From positions 1 through 10,591 of the forward strand of contig CANHRW010000052.1 in assembly GCA_947462865.1 (NCBI GenBank): DNA of 10,591 bases, written 5' to 3'. The first letter of the stretch is position 1; every line of letters starts with the position of its first letter. Below are positions 1-6,419 of this stretch, one piece after another. The notes beneath the pieces are model-generated. The model saw nothing but the letters and a program-made list of their open reading frames with translations, searched no databases and was not told the origin of the DNA. The position numbers and the translations under genes were made by a program. The stretch is from Bacteroidota bacterium. Lineage in GTDB: Bacteria > Bacteroidota > Bacteroidia > UKL13-3.

Positions 1-1
1 C

Positions 2-502
2 ATTCAAAGCAATTTTCACAGCCACTACAAAGACATTTCGGGCGCCAAAGAACTGGCACAAATAGTGTATGTTTCTGATTTGCATGAAATGGATATGCAA
101 ACTTGGCTTGCGCAACAATCCTTTACCGATAGGCAAGCACAACGCACCACCAAAGGCATACACAAAGATGATTTTTTGTTTTTGTTAGATGGTTTTGCCA
201 TTAAAAAATACGGCTCACAGGGTCAACAAAAATCATTTGTCATTGCCTTGAAGCTGGCCCTGTACGACTACCTACAAGCACAAAAAGGCGTTCAGCCCTT
301 GTTGCTCTTAGATGATATTTTTGAAAAATTAGATGCCAAACGCTTGAGCTTGCTCATTCAACGCATTAGCCAACAAGCATTCGGACAAATTTTTATTACC
401 GACACCCACCAACAACGCGTAGCCGATGCATTTGCCAGCCTGCCACATGTGCAAGTGAAATATTTTGAGATTGCTGCATTTAAACCTACCTTAGACCGAT
501 GA
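2..502 (+). CDS. recF: RecF, C-terminal part (5' end outside window)
   Basis: RecF is the SMC-like ATPase that loads RecA with RecO and RecR at single-strand gaps. The frame is open from base 2 and gives 166 residues, about the last 45% of a usual 360-residue RecF. The family landmarks are in order: the GIHKDDF block near 155-175, the ABC signature SQGQQKS (about 215-235), a hydrophobic Walker B strand ending in LLLLDD (about 299-316), the D-loop EKLD and the terminal strand FITDTH. A GTG at 65 is an internal codon, because the RecF-like sequence continues upstream to the window edge. The stop overlaps the next gene by four bases (ATGA), so the two are probably translationally coupled. Identity is firm. 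Confidence 0.95.
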   Translation: MQSNFHSHYKDISGAKELAQIVYVSDLHEMDMQTWLAQQSFTDRQAQRTTKGIHKDDFLFLLDGFAIKKYGSQGQQKSFVIALKLALYDYLQAQKGVQPLLLLDDIFEKLDAKRLSLLIQRISQQAFGQIFITDTHQQRVADAFASLPHVQVKYFEIAAFKPTLDR

Positions 503-789
503 GAAATTCCAACGAACAAAGTTTAAAAGAAATTATTGGAACTTTTTTAACTAAAAACCAATTGGGCAACCAACTCAAAGAAGCACAATTGATAGCCGAT
601 TGGTCAAAAATTGCGGGTGATATGATTGCCAAATACACCACCAAAATGTATGTCAACAAAGGGGTTTTGTACTTGTACATTCAATCGCCGGCACTCAAAC
701 AAGAATTGAATTTTCAAAAAACACAGTTAATAGAACTCACCAACCAACACATGGGTGCTGAGTTTATCAAAGACATTGTGCTGAGGTAA
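499..789 (+). CDS. DUF721 / DciA-like protein
   Basis: A 96-residue DUF721 family protein. DUF721 includes DciA, the helicase-loading factor that replaces DnaC/DnaI in most bacteria, and the family is commonly found beside recF or gyrB. Visible family features are the early helical part (LKEIIGTFL), the LIADWSKIAGDMIAKYT block with its conserved Trp, and the strand GVLYLYIQSPALKQEL typical of the KH-like fold. It is short, with no added N- or C-terminal region, as is usual in Bacteroidota. The start overlaps the recF stop by four bases. The link to helicase loading comes from knowledge of the family and is not shown for this protein. Confidence 0.85.
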   Translation: MRNSNEQSLKEIIGTFLTKNQLGNQLKEAQLIADWSKIAGDMIAKYTTKMYVNKGVLYLYIQSPALKQELNFQKTQLIELTNQHMGAEFIKDIVLR

Positions 790-802
790 CACGCCAAGGC
801 AT

Positions 803-1414
803 TTATACTTCACGGGCCAACAAATCTATTTCAGGCTTAGTAAAATCAAACACATTATCACCCGACAACCAAGCTTGTTCTGTTTGGGGGTTCAATACCA
901 CCGGCATGCGTTTTTTGCTGTTGTGAATTTCGGCCATCAGGCCCACAGCCTCTGTGGTAACAATGGCATAGGTTTGTAACAAGTTGCCCGTTTGTGGATG
1001 CACACAACTGTTGTAAATACCTGCCAATGCAAAAGGAGCATCGTTTGCCATGCCAATTAAAAATTGCTGCTTTTTTTGTCCTTTGGGGTCGAGCCATTGC
1101 CATTCGTAAAACCCATCTACCAAAATTAGGCAACGCTGTTGCAGAGCATCTTTAAAAGAAGGTTTTTGGTGTAAGGTTTCTATGCGGGCATTTAAGGTAT
1201 GTGTTTGTATGCTAAGGTCTTTGGCCCATGAAGGAACCAATCCCCAAACAAAGTGTTGAATGTGTTGCGGATCATGCTTACAAATAACTGGCGTTTGCGG
1301 ATGGGCAAATCCAACATAGCGGTCTGTGGGTTTGTAAGCAGGCTTGTTGAATTGCGCCTTAAACCTTTTTTCGATGCTTTGTGCATCGGCACTTAATTTA
1401 GAATGGAAACACAT
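803..1414 (-). CDS. SRAP family abasic-site protein (YedK/HMCES-like)
   Basis: The SRAP domain forms a thiazolidine crosslink between its N-terminal Cys and abasic sites in single-stranded DNA, protecting them from breakage and error-prone bypass. All key residues are visible: Cys2 exposed after Met removal, the WGLVPSW block (57-63), Asn75 in TLNARIET, Glu104 in DGFYEW and His164 in EIHNSKKRMP. At 203 residues it is slightly shorter than the usual 220 or so. Its ATG shares one base with the umuC stop (TAATG), so it is the last gene of a umuD-umuC-SRAP operon and is probably coupled to umuC translation. The placement suggests shielding of abasic sites during damage-induced synthesis (inference). 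Confidence 0.93.
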   Translation of the reverse strand: MCFHSKLSADAQSIEKRFKAQFNKPAYKPTDRYVGFAHPQTPVICKHDPQHIQHFVWGLVPSWAKDLSIQTHTLNARIETLHQKPSFKDALQQRCLILVDGFYEWQWLDPKGQKKQQFLIGMANDAPFALAGIYNSCVHPQTGNLLQTYAIVTTEAVGLMAEIHNSKKRMPVVLNPQTEQAWLSGDNVFDFTKPEIDLLAREV

Positions 1415-2673
1415 TAGGCTTTTACATGAATGACATCGTTGATACGCGTAGAATAACGGGGCGATAGTTTTTCTTGCCGCATTTTCCAGGTGCGGTCTTT
1501 GTCTTGTGCGCCTAATTTTACTTTCACCACCCCAATGGCATCGTTTACTTGGTCCATAACCTGCATGAGCTTGCGGTGCTTGGGATTGCTGTTTTGAAAC
1601 AGGTTCAATTGAACTTGGCTACTGGGTTGCAAGTCCATCACAATAACCCCAGCTTTTTTATAGGCATAGCCTTGTTTAAAAATTTTTTCTAAACCAATGC
1701 TAGCATACTTGGCTAATTCAATATCTGAATTGCTCGGAAAAGGCAATTGCAACACCATGTTTTTAGCGTACTGCGGTAAGTCGGGGCGATGCGCATTGGT
1801 ATGTACAAAAACCATTATGGCATTGGCTACTGTTTCTTGTTTGCGCAGTTTCTTGGCGCATGCCGTTGCAAAAGTAACCACCCGCTCTTTTACCAAGTTG
1901 ATGTCGGTGTACTGCGTGTCGAAACTACGGGCAGTGGTAATGTGCTTTTTGGTTTGGGGCTGCTCCAATTCAAAACAAGGAATGCCTTTGAGTTCTTGCT
2001 GCAAACGCAAACCCATAATGCTCAAGTGTTGCTTTACCCACGCTTCGGGCAATGTTGTAAAATCATACGCGTTCTGAATGCCTTGTGCCCTGAGCTTTTT
2101 GGCATACCTACGCCCTATTCCCCACACATCTTCTATGGGCAACCATTTGAGTGCTTTTTCTATTTTTTGTGGCGTATCAATGACGTGCACATGCCCTGTT
2201 TTTTCAGGAAATTTTTTGGCAATTTTATTGGCCAATTTTGCCAATGATTTGGTAGCCGCTACCCCAATGCTAACAGGAATGCCCGTACCTTGTGTTACCT
2301 GCTTGCGTATTTGCAAAGTATAGTTGAGCAGTGCCTCAGCATCTAAACCTTTGATTTGCAAAAAAGCCTCGTCAATAGAATACACTTCCATTTCGTCGGC
2401 AAAGGGCGCAAGTGTTTGCATGACCCTATTGCTCATGTCTCCGTACAAGGCATAATTAGAAGAAAACACTTGTATATGCTGTTGCTCAAAAAGGGCCTTG
2501 TATTGAAAAGCAGGCGCACCCATTGGCACCCCTAATTTTTTGGCCTCGTTGGAACGCGCAATGACACAGCCATCGTTGTTAGATAAAATAACAACAGGCT
2601 TGTTGCGGAGTGACGGTTTAAAAACCCGCTCGCAAGAGGCGTAAAAATTATTGCAATCAACTAAAGCAAACAT
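1414..2673 (-). CDS. umuC: UmuC-like Y-family DNA polymerase (Pol V catalytic subunit)
   Basis: A 419-residue translesion polymerase, essentially the length of E. coli UmuC (422). The N-terminal FALVDCNNFYASCERVF carries catalytic Asp6, and YSIDEAFL carries Asp101-Glu102, at the same numbering as E. coli. The palm and thumb region holds IGVAATKSLAKLANKIAKK (about 136-154) and the helix-hairpin-helix WGIGRR (about 184-189). The little-finger region starts near 245. A beta-clamp motif, QLNLF, lies at 355-359, followed by the UmuC-type C-terminal domain ending in WKMRQEKLSPRYSTR. The gene begins three bases after the umuD stop and its stop overlaps the SRAP start. Complete and very probably functional. 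Confidence 0.97.
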   Translation of the reverse strand: MFALVDCNNFYASCERVFKPSLRNKPVVILSNNDGCVIARSNEAKKLGVPMGAPAFQYKALFEQQHIQVFSSNYALYGDMSNRVMQTLAPFADEMEVYSIDEAFLQIKGLDAEALLNYTLQIRKQVTQGTGIPVSIGVAATKSLAKLANKIAKKFPEKTGHVHVIDTPQKIEKALKWLPIEDVWGIGRRYAKKLRAQGIQNAYDFTTLPEAWVKQHLSIMGLRLQQELKGIPCFELEQPQTKKHITTARSFDTQYTDINLVKERVVTFATACAKKLRKQETVANAIMVFVHTNAHRPDLPQYAKNMVLQLPFPSNSDIELAKYASIGLEKIFKQGYAYKKAGVIVMDLQPSSQVQLNLFQNSNPKHRKLMQVMDQVNDAIGVVKVKLGAQDKDRTWKMRQEKLSPRYSTRINDVIHVKA

Positions 2674-2676
2674 GTA

Positions 2677-3117
2677 TCAATGTCTTTGAATAGAATAGGT
2701 AACCATACCCCATATTTCAAAGTCATTAAATTCGGTAATTTTTGTGGGTTTAAAAGCAGGATTTGCTGGCATGAGCCAAATACCCTCATTGTCAACCCGT
2801 AATCTTTTTAACACAAACTCTCCATCTAAAATACAAACTGCAATTTTGCCGTCGGTTGGTTCTAAAGATTTGTCTATGATGAGCAAGTCTTTATTGGCAA
2901 TGCCCGCGTCCATCATTGAATGGCCATCGGTTACCGCAATAAAGGTGCTCGATGGGTTTTTAATCAGGTATTTGTTGAGGTCTATGCCTGCATCTAAAAA
3001 GTCGGAAGCCGGTGATGGAAAACCAGCACTGATGCCCCCCTCAACCAAAGGTAGTTCCAATTCGGTGGCATTGGAAAGCGGATAAATCCGCAGGCCTTTT
3101 TGCATTTTTTTGTCCAT
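2677..3117 (-). CDS. umuD: UmuD-like self-cleaving Pol V accessory protein (S24 family)
   Basis: A 146-residue S24 peptidase-fold protein without a DNA-binding domain, hence UmuD and not LexA. The cleavage site is Ala31-Gly32 within SAGFPSPASDF, replacing Cys24-Gly25 of E. coli. The nucleophile is Ser67 (DGHSMM) and the general base is Lys104 (EFVLKRL). The distances Gly32-Ser67 (35) and Ser67-Lys104 (37) equal those of E. coli UmuD. RecA-stimulated self-cleavage to UmuD' is expected from the family. First gene of the operon. The ATG at 3117 leaves an arm about seven residues longer than E. coli; a second in-frame Met at residue 5 is an alternative start. Confidence 0.95.
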   Translation of the reverse strand: MDKKMQKGLRIYPLSNATELELPLVEGGISAGFPSPASDFLDAGIDLNKYLIKNPSSTFIAVTDGHSMMDAGIANKDLLIIDKSLEPTDGKIAVCILDGEFVLKRLRVDNEGIWLMPANPAFKPTKITEFNDFEIWGMVTYSIQRH

Positions 3118-3193
3118 TGTTGCTGCGCTGTTCTGGGGCTCAATATCGTTAAAATGCAGCGAAATGGAAACAGGTAAAGTGCATGAGCGCCCA

Positions 3194-3211
3194 TTGCTTC
3201 AGGTTCAGCAA
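3194..3211. promoter_or_regulatory. Inverted repeat upstream of umuD
   Basis: An interrupted palindrome, TTGCT-N8-AGCAA, lies about 77 bases before the umuD start, between umuD and the stop of the upstream gene. The spacer also contains a direct repeat of TTCAG. It is a candidate operator for damage-regulated expression of the umuD operon, but five-base arms can arise by chance and no known motif is recognised. Confidence 0.25.
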
Positions 3212-3231
3212 AACACAACACCATCCTACAT

Positions 3232-3723
3232 TTATTTGCCAAGAGGCATATAGGTAGATGGGCTGCATTGCGCAAATTTGCGAGGCGCTTTGATGGCAAT
3301 TTGGTAGTCCTTGATAAATACATTGAGCAGTTGCGTAAATTGTTTTTCTCTTGCTGCTGAGGGTTTGTCGGTAGGCTTCCCTAAAAAATTAAACAGAAAA
3401 TAGTCAATTGTGCCATCTGCACTGAAATAAATTCGGTTGAAACATTTGGTTGGGCGCTCCCATTTAAAATTGTTTGCGCTTAAAAACTTGCCAAAGTCTT
3501 GGAGCAATTTCACATAAGCCTCATATAGGTGTTGTTGTTCTATGTCGGTTTTAAACACCGCATCTGCCGAGTCAACATGAATGGCACTTTGGTACATGCT
3601 GTCTAAATAGGGCTGCGTAAGCCCAGTTTTTTCTGCCTCCTGAAAAGTAAGGCCCAAGTGTTGCCCAAAACTTTGTAAACTCAGCAGCAGCAAAACAAAT
3701 AACAAGCGAATGGGTAATTTCAT
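3232..3723 (-). CDS. Secreted protein of unknown function
   Basis: A 163-residue protein whose first 21 residues form a clear Sec signal peptide (KLPIRLLFVLLLLSLQSFGQ), with cleavage expected after FGQ. The mature part is helical and charged in its first half. It then shows a stretch IYFSADGTIDYFLFNF that resembles the strands of small Bacteroidota periplasmic domains of the TonB-C type, and ends in a Cys-containing tail (FAQCSPSTY). It is not recognised as a named family. It lies 114 bases upstream of umuD on the same strand and could be co-transcribed, but no functional link is evident. Confidence 0.75.
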   Translation of the reverse strand: MKLPIRLLFVLLLLSLQSFGQHLGLTFQEAEKTGLTQPYLDSMYQSAIHVDSADAVFKTDIEQQHLYEAYVKLLQDFGKFLSANNFKWERPTKCFNRIYFSADGTIDYFLFNFLGKPTDKPSAAREKQFTQLLNVFIKDYQIAIKAPRKFAQCSPSTYMPLGK

Positions 3724-3770
3724 TGGGTTGTGTTTACAATGCAGTCAAGAAGGTTGGGGGGAAGGTTGCA

Positions 3771-3779
3771 GGGGGGGGG
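3771..3779. repeat. G9 homopolymer tract
   Basis: Nine consecutive G on the plus strand lie between the stop of the XRE gene and the start of the secreted-protein gene, with a further G6 at 3756-3761. On the coding (minus) strand it is a C9 tract about 50 bases before the secreted-protein start. Such tracts slip in replication and in sequencing. Confidence 0.9.
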
Positions 3780-3790
3780 AATGGCAGGTA

Positions 3791-4150
3791 TTATTTTTTT
3801 AGCTTCAACATTTCTTTGAGTCGCTTGTTTTCATCTTCTAAAAGTTGAATGTATTTTTCTTTGTACTCGTCACCAGTAAAATGAATGGTATCGGCTTTGG
3901 CTCCTATTCCTTGAACCAACTTATTATTTGAGATATTGAAAATTTGAGACACATCAAAATTCAAAAGCTTTTCAATGTCAACTTGCAAAACTCTTGCAAT
4001 ATCAACAATTCTTGAAATGGTTAAATCTACTTCTCCCCTTTCAATTTTACTGTAACCACTAAGGCTCAATCCAATTTTAGATGCGACAAACTCACGAGTT
4101 AGGTTTTTCATCTCTCTAAATTTTTTGATGTTTTGATATAGCTTTTCCAT
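3791..4150 (-). CDS. XRE-family transcriptional regulator with C-terminal coiled coil
   Basis: A 119-residue protein with a Cro/CI-type helix-turn-helix at about residues 5-60 (REMKNLTREFVASKIGLS, then SGYSKIERGE and the ISRIVDIARVL helix). A linker follows, then a charged helical tail from about 93 (DEYKEKYIQLLEDENKRLKEM) that looks like a short dimerising coiled coil, an arrangement often seen in Bacteroidota XRE regulators. It is divergent from the small secreted protein at 4267 and shares a 116-base intergenic region with it, so it may control that gene, itself, or both (inference). The ligand is unknown. Confidence 0.85.
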   Translation of the reverse strand: MEKLYQNIKKFREMKNLTREFVASKIGLSLSGYSKIERGEVDLTISRIVDIARVLQVDIEKLLNFDVSQIFNISNNKLVQGIGAKADTIHFTGDEYKEKYIQLLEDENKRLKEMLKLKK

Positions 4151-4215
4151 ACCACGAAAGTAATAAAAAAGTCATAATTGTAGCATATTGGTCTAAAAAA
4201 GGATAAATATTGGGG

Positions 4216-4223
4216 TAATTTTG
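4216..4223 (+). promoter_or_regulatory. Bacteroidota -7 element for the small secreted protein
   Basis: TAATTTTG is a perfect match to TAnnTTTG, 43 bases upstream of the ATG at 4267. A matching -33 TTTG is not at the usual distance; the nearest TTG, at 4188-4190, is about 25 bases away, so the promoter may depend on an activator or be weak. Confidence 0.45.
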
Positions 4224-4266
4224 TTCTTGCTTATGTACAATTAATAAAACTATTAAATTAAATCTT

Positions 4267-4470
4267 ATGAAAAAACTCGCATTAGTAGCTGCAATTGCTT
4301 TATCTGCTTTAGCAACTCAATCATTCAAAAATGAAAACAAAGCAGTTGATGCTAAAGCCGTAAATGATGACTGTCAGTATGGTCAATGTTCCTACATTAA
4401 AAGAAACAATGAACAATGTAAGAATTGTGCACAGAAAGATAGTTACTATTGTTACACACATCGTCAATAA
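4267..4470 (+). CDS. Small secreted Cys-rich protein with zinc-knuckle-like motif
   Basis: A 67-residue precursor. The Sec signal peptide covers about residues 1-19 (KKLALVAAIALSALATQ). The mature part is roughly 48 residues with Cys36, 41, 51, 54 and 62 and His65. The order C41-x9-C51-x10-C62-x2-H65, with YCYTH at the end, resembles the short CCCH knuckle repeated in many small Bacteroidota proteins (xxC...GxxC...YCxxH). Metal binding or disulfide pairing are both possible and neither is shown. The coding sequence has its own promoter element and a strong terminator, so it is a single-gene unit. An overlapping frame at 4364-4579 has no support. Confidence 0.75.
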   Translation: MKKLALVAAIALSALATQSFKNENKAVDAKAVNDDCQYGQCSYIKRNNEQCKNCAQKDSYYCYTHRQ

Positions 4471-4496
4471 AAAAGAGGGTTTTAACCCTCTTTTTT
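4469..4496. terminator. Bidirectional intrinsic terminator
   Basis: A stem GAGGGTT/AACCCTC is flanked by A6 on the left and T6 on the right, giving a 13-base symmetric arm. It starts at the stop codon of the 4267 gene and can end transcripts from both directions, including the convergent gene at 4695-5480. The remaining intergenic DNA (4497-4694) is AT-rich and shows nothing else I can support. Confidence 0.88.
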
Positions 4497-4694
4497 ATTG
4501 TATATTATTTCATGCTATTTTCTACCCAAAAGAATTCAGAGCATCAATTTCAATTAAAATTTCTTTTAAGTATTTTTAATTTAAAAAAGTGTAAGCATTA
4601 CGCTCATTTGTAAAACGAGGGTAAAAACAGCGAAAAATTACTCGCGTTCAATACCTGCACCACAAACGCAATTGTATGAAGGGAGAAGAATTGT

Positions 4695-5480
4695 TTATTC
4701 GCCCAAATAAATAAAAGTATTTACGCTCAAACTTTGTGGAGTGACATCAAAATTTTGTTGGGTTACACCTCCATTTAAAGGAACTTGTACTACGCCATAA
4801 CCCGTGTAACGGTCGGCGGTATTGGTCCAGTTACTTTGAGCTTCTTTCATAGCAAGCACACTAGCCGAAACCATCTGAACATTGCCATCAGAAGCACCAA
4901 TTCTACCGTTTAAAGTTACATTGGGCAATTGGTTCTGCGCAATGGTTTTGGTATTGCTGCTGCTCACACTGCCCAAAGTAGTTCCGTTTTGTACCAAAAA
5001 AGCATTGCTGGCATTTGGAATATTGCTACCCAAACCCAATGCCGTTGCTCGGCTTTGTTGCTGGGTATTGAGGGTATTTTTGGCCCTTCCATCTAACTTG
5101 ATCCAACCATTGTGGTCGGAGGTTTGAATGCCCGTTTTGATGTCGCCATAATTGAATTTTACATTGGCATTCATAGAATTCCAAGTGCTGCCATTGAAGT
5201 AATAATAACCTGTTTCTATGACATTGGCGGTTGATACGCCTGTACTGCCACTCAAATCAGTGACATAAATAATGGCTCCTGTTTGTGAGCTGGTATAAGC
5301 TGTTTTGGCAATGAGTTCTGCCCTCGACATGCGAGGAGCAATAACCCCATCGGCTGTGGTGCTTTCGGCCGGGCGGCCTTTTACTTCTAATGTAGCCTTG
5401 GGGTCGTTGGTTGAAATGCCTATTTGCGCATACGACACAGACACACCCATTGATAAAATTGCTAGTACTATTTTTCTCAT
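4695..5480 (-). CDS. Secreted tail-fibre-like / collar-like Bacteroidota protein
   Basis: A 261-residue protein with a signal peptide at 1-18 (cut after SYA). Its N-terminal part is the Bacteroidota module IGISTNDPKATLEVKGRP...DGVIAPRMSRAEL...GAIIYVTDLSG...GYYYFNGSTWNSM, found at the start of many surface and fibre-like proteins. The C-terminal half (GDIKTGIQTSDHNGWIKLDGR...QLPNVTLNG...DVTPQSLSVNTFIYLGE) resembles the phage tail-collar/fibre tip fold. A secreted or surface trimeric fibre is likely. The signal peptide and the lack of phage neighbours argue against a prophage gene. It is a single-gene unit converging on the terminator at 4469. Confidence 0.78.
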   Translation of the reverse strand: MRKIVLAILSMGVSVSYAQIGISTNDPKATLEVKGRPAESTTADGVIAPRMSRAELIAKTAYTSSQTGAIIYVTDLSGSTGVSTANVIETGYYYFNGSTWNSMNANVKFNYGDIKTGIQTSDHNGWIKLDGRAKNTLNTQQQSRATALGLGSNIPNASNAFLVQNGTTLGSVSSSNTKTIAQNQLPNVTLNGRIGASDGNVQMVSASVLAMKEAQSNWTNTADRYTGYGVVQVPLNGGVTQQNFDVTPQSLSVNTFIYLGE

Positions 5481-5565
5481 TACTACCTATACAGTTTCAG
5501 TGCATAAAAATAGTGAATTAGAGGGGGAATGCAATTGGGAGTGGAGAATTAGATTAGCGAGTGGT

Positions 5566-5584
5566 GTATAAACTCGTTTTATAC
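5566..5584. other. AT-rich inverted repeat after the archaemetzincin gene
   Basis: GTATAAA-N5-TTTATAC forms a 7-bp perfect stem 35 bases beyond the stop at 5619. It has no T-tract and low GC, so it would be a weak terminator; an operator in front of the gene at 5480 is an alternative. Confidence 0.35.
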
Positions 5585-5618
5585 TGAACTGATAACAGCA
5601 TATTGAGATAAATTGAAA

Positions 5619-6266
5619 TTATTTTATCTCCCAACCTAATTTTTTTAAGAATGTTTTACACTTAAAACAAAACTCCTTTTCATCATTTAGATTGTCTTTC
5701 CCTTTTGCATCTCTCATCAGGCAGGTTTTTATTTGACAATGTTTCAAACCCTGAGTATGTCCCAACTCATGAATTGCTACCTTAAATAATTTTTCAAGTT
5801 TATTCTTCCCTTTCAATCTGTAGGAAGAAGCTATACAAGACTTTCCAGGGCAATAACCAAGTCCAAAAACACCCCAATCTTTGTTTGTACCTTTGGTTGT
5901 ACTCATGTCTTTTTGGGTTAAACCTATTGTTAGGAAACCATCTGTGGTTTTGCTGCTAAGGTAACGGATCAATGAATCGGCCCTGTATCTTGTTTGGGTT
6001 TGATTCAGGGTATGCATAGGAAAAAGTATTGGTTTTCTAATGACTACAACACCTGCATACATTGCCTTTAATTCATTGGCAATACATTTAGTGAATGAAA
6101 TTGGAAAGTCTTCAAAAGGCTGAATGACTATCTTAATTTTTTTACTTTGTAATTGACTCGTTTGGCTTATTGACTTTGATTCATGATGGTTCTCAGAATT
6201 GTTATCCTGACAACAAATGAATATTGTCAATAACATAAAAACTTTTACAGTAGCTATCGTTCTCAT
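5619..6266 (-). CDS. Archaemetzincin-type zinc metalloprotease, probable lipoprotein
   Basis: A 215-residue protein of the archaemetzincin (AMZ, M54) family. The zinc site is His166-Glu167, His170 and His176 in HELGHTQGLKH, followed by Cys177, Cys182, Met184 (Met-turn) and the pair Cys200/Cys203 (CFKC), which bind a second, structural zinc in the family. The Met-to-Cys spacing is 15 residues, shorter than the 17 commonly quoted for the family. The N-terminus is hydrophobic and ends FICCQDNN, suggesting a lipoprotein anchored at Cys18 or Cys19, whereas most archaemetzincins are cytosolic. Expected role: peptidase at the envelope; substrate unknown. The start lies about 30 bases from the end of the inverted repeat at 6295-6419. 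Confidence 0.9.
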   Translation of the reverse strand: MRTIATVKVFMLLTIFICCQDNNSENHHESKSISQTSQLQSKKIKIVIQPFEDFPISFTKCIANELKAMYAGVVVIRKPILFPMHTLNQTQTRYRADSLIRYLSSKTTDGFLTIGLTQKDMSTTKGTNKDWGVFGLGYCPGKSCIASSYRLKGKNKLEKLFKVAIHELGHTQGLKHCQIKTCLMRDAKGKDNLNDEKEFCFKCKTFLKKLGWEIK

Positions 6267-6294
6267 TTTGCAATTATTTTTGAGTTTGGCAAAC

Positions 6295-6419
6295 TAACTA
6301 TTAATTGCACTTATATGCGTGTTTCGGAATAACTATAGTTAATACAAGCACAATTCCTATTGCTATCGGGATGATTTAACCACTACACCGCCAATTTATT
6401 GCAGGTGCTGTTGTTAGCG
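6295..6419 (-). repeat. attC-like inverted repeat A
   Basis: On the plus strand this 125-bp element runs from TAAC (6295) to GTTAGCG (ending 6419). Its right arm (CGCCAATTTATTGCAGGTGCTG then TTGTTAGCG, split here) is nearly identical to the right arm at 9963-9991. The left arm is decayed, but TTTCGGA falls 27 bases after TAAC, as against 30 in the 9860-9991 copy, so the two are homologous along their length. The TAA stop of the RluF gene is formed by CGCTAAC at its right end. Read on the minus strand it sits between RluF and the archaemetzincin. Confidence 0.6.

Noticed and set aside
2994..3323. Minus-strand 109-codon frame over the umuD start
   Set aside because: It overlaps umuD and the secreted-protein gene in a different frame and has no recognisable protein features.
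4364..4579. Plus-strand 71-codon frame overlapping the small secreted protein
   Set aside because: It runs through a strong terminator hairpin, and the other frame has a signal peptide and ordered Cys/His residues.
4695..5480. Prophage tail gene as evidence of a prophage
   Set aside because: The protein has a signal peptide and a Bacteroidota surface-protein N-terminus, and no other phage genes are nearby.
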